A DNA stretch of 5,692 bases, from positions 1-5,692 of the forward strand of contig JANXQG010000299.1 of NCBI GenBank assembly GCA_025356915.1, in the 5' to 3' direction. Both the position numbers and the translations under genes were made by a program. Positions 5,064 to 5,692 of the stretch are shown piece by piece. The notes beneath the pieces are model-generated. The model was not told the origin of the DNA. It saw nothing but the letters and a program-made list of their open reading frames with translations, and searched no databases. The stretch comes from Planctomycetota bacterium (GTDB lineage Bacteria > Planctomycetota > Planctomycetia > Pirellulales > Thermoguttaceae). The first letter of the stretch is position 1. Every line of letters starts with the position of its first letter.

Positions 5064-5692
5064 CTATATAGCTCGCATCGGGCTGATTTGCAGCAGCACG
5101 CTTTCCGACTCCGTGCCAGGCAACGGGTAGGAATCCAGCTTCCGCAGGGCCAAACCGTGCATCAGGCCAAAGTGTCTCGCCTCTCCCCGTTCGTCGATCC
5201 AACTAGGGCCTTTCAAAACGAGCATCCGGTCGAATGCGGTCCAATGTGGCTTGAACCACTCCAGCAACTTCTTCAGCCGAGCCACGGCACGGATCACCAA
5301 GGTGTTAAAACGCTGGTCCATCAGGATGTCTTCTGCCCGAGCGTGAAGCACCGGGACCGGCAGCCCCAGTTTCTCGACAATATCCGCCACCGTTCGGGCC
5401 TTCTTTCCGACCGACTCGCAGAGCGAAATCTTCAAATCGTCCCGCAATATGGCCAGCACCACTCCCGGAACCCCCCCGCCGGTGCCAACGTCTAGCACGG
5501 TCTCGCCTGGGCCGAGAAAACGGGCAAAAGCTAGGCTGTCAACCAGATCCCGCGCGACGAACTTCTCAAAATCGGTATGCCGGGTGAGATTGATCTTGCT
5601 GTTCCAATCCCACAACAACTGACAATACTGATCGAGCCGGGCGGTCTTCTCGGCAGTAAGTTCAATGTTGTGTCGATTCAGAGCGGTGACCA
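5064..5692 (-). CDS. rsmG: 16S rRNA (guanine527-N7)-methyltransferase RsmG, 5' partial
   Basis: RsmG (GidB) uses SAM to methylate N7 of G527 (E. coli numbering) in the 530 loop of 16S rRNA. The frame is open to the window edge and 208 residues are visible, against about 207 in E. coli, so only a few N-terminal residues are missing; a TTG at 5616-5618 is internal, not the start. Evidence in order: the N-terminal helix with L-L-W-D-W-N-S-K-I-N-L-T (about residues 24-35), SAM motif I V-L-D-V-G-T-G-G-G-V-P-G (65-76), a D/E-rich strand around S-L-C-E-S-V-G-K-K-A-R, then V-I-R-A-V-A-R-L (E. coli S-R-A-F-A-S-L), and L-V-L-K-G. The C-terminus (S-V-L-L-Q-I-S-P-M) replaces the usual V-V-x-I-x-K strand. 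The stop is TAG at 5064-5066. It converges on the membrane-protein operon. Loss of RsmG is known to give low-level streptomycin resistance. The plus-strand open frame at 4767-5495 is a shadow. Confidence 0.95.
   Translation of the reverse strand, partial: VTALNRHNIELTAEKTARLDQYCQLLWDWNSKINLTRHTDFEKFVARDLVDSLAFARFLGPGETVLDVGTGGGVPGVVLAILRDDLKISLCESVGKKARTVADIVEKLGLPVPVLHARAEDILMDQRFNTLVIRAVARLKKLLEWFKPHWTAFDRMLVLKGPSWIDERGEARHFGLMHGLALRKLDSYPLPGTESESVLLQISPMRAI

Noticed and set aside
4767..5495. Open frame of 242 codons on the plus strand
   Set aside because: It overlaps the 60-residue gene, its terminator and the palindromic repeat, then runs antisense to rsmG, whose motifs are unmistakable. 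The composition of the translation is not protein-like.

Overview
The window looks like ordinary chromosomal DNA of a planctomycete, probably of the Pirellulales type. No taxonomic search was run. The clues are a Cys-rich secreted protein with W-V-V-K-C-E and Y-K-C-V-V modules, an OprP/OprO-like porin with a coiled-coil N-terminus, a small TM2-like membrane protein resembling the planctomycete DUF6677 family, and two palindromic intergenic repeats of kinds I associate with such genomes.

Layout, left to right. (1) 1-957, plus strand: the 3' part of a PLP-dependent alpha-oxoamine synthase (BioF/KBL/CqsA fold), cut by the window edge. (2) 958-1188: a convergent intergenic region dense in inverted and direct repeats. 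(3) 1189-1848, minus strand: a secreted Cys-rich protein. (4) 2014-3558, minus strand: a beta-barrel outer-membrane porin, transcribed in the same direction as (3) and about 165 bases upstream of it. (5) 3559-4046: a 488-base divergent intergenic region. It holds a candidate promoter on each strand, a 10-bp inverted repeat over the porin promoter, and a near-perfect 21-bp hairpin in the presumed leader of the rightward operon. (6) 4047-4828, plus strand: a two-gene operon of small membrane proteins joined by an ATGA overlap and closed by an intrinsic terminator. (7) 4851-5063: a non-coding stretch with a dispersed-type palindromic repeat. (8) 5064-5692, minus strand: rsmG, the 16S rRNA m7G527 methyltransferase, nearly complete but cut at its N-terminus by the window edge.

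The genes do not form one pathway. The porin and the Cys-rich protein are both exported envelope proteins and may be co-regulated. The two small membrane proteins are clearly co-translated but of unknown role. RsmG is housekeeping. I see no defence system, CRISPR array, mobile-element gene or RNA gene. The parts most worth a second look are the non-coding structures: the leader hairpin at 3909-3967, the nested palindromes at 1069-1188, and the inverted repeat over the porin promoter.
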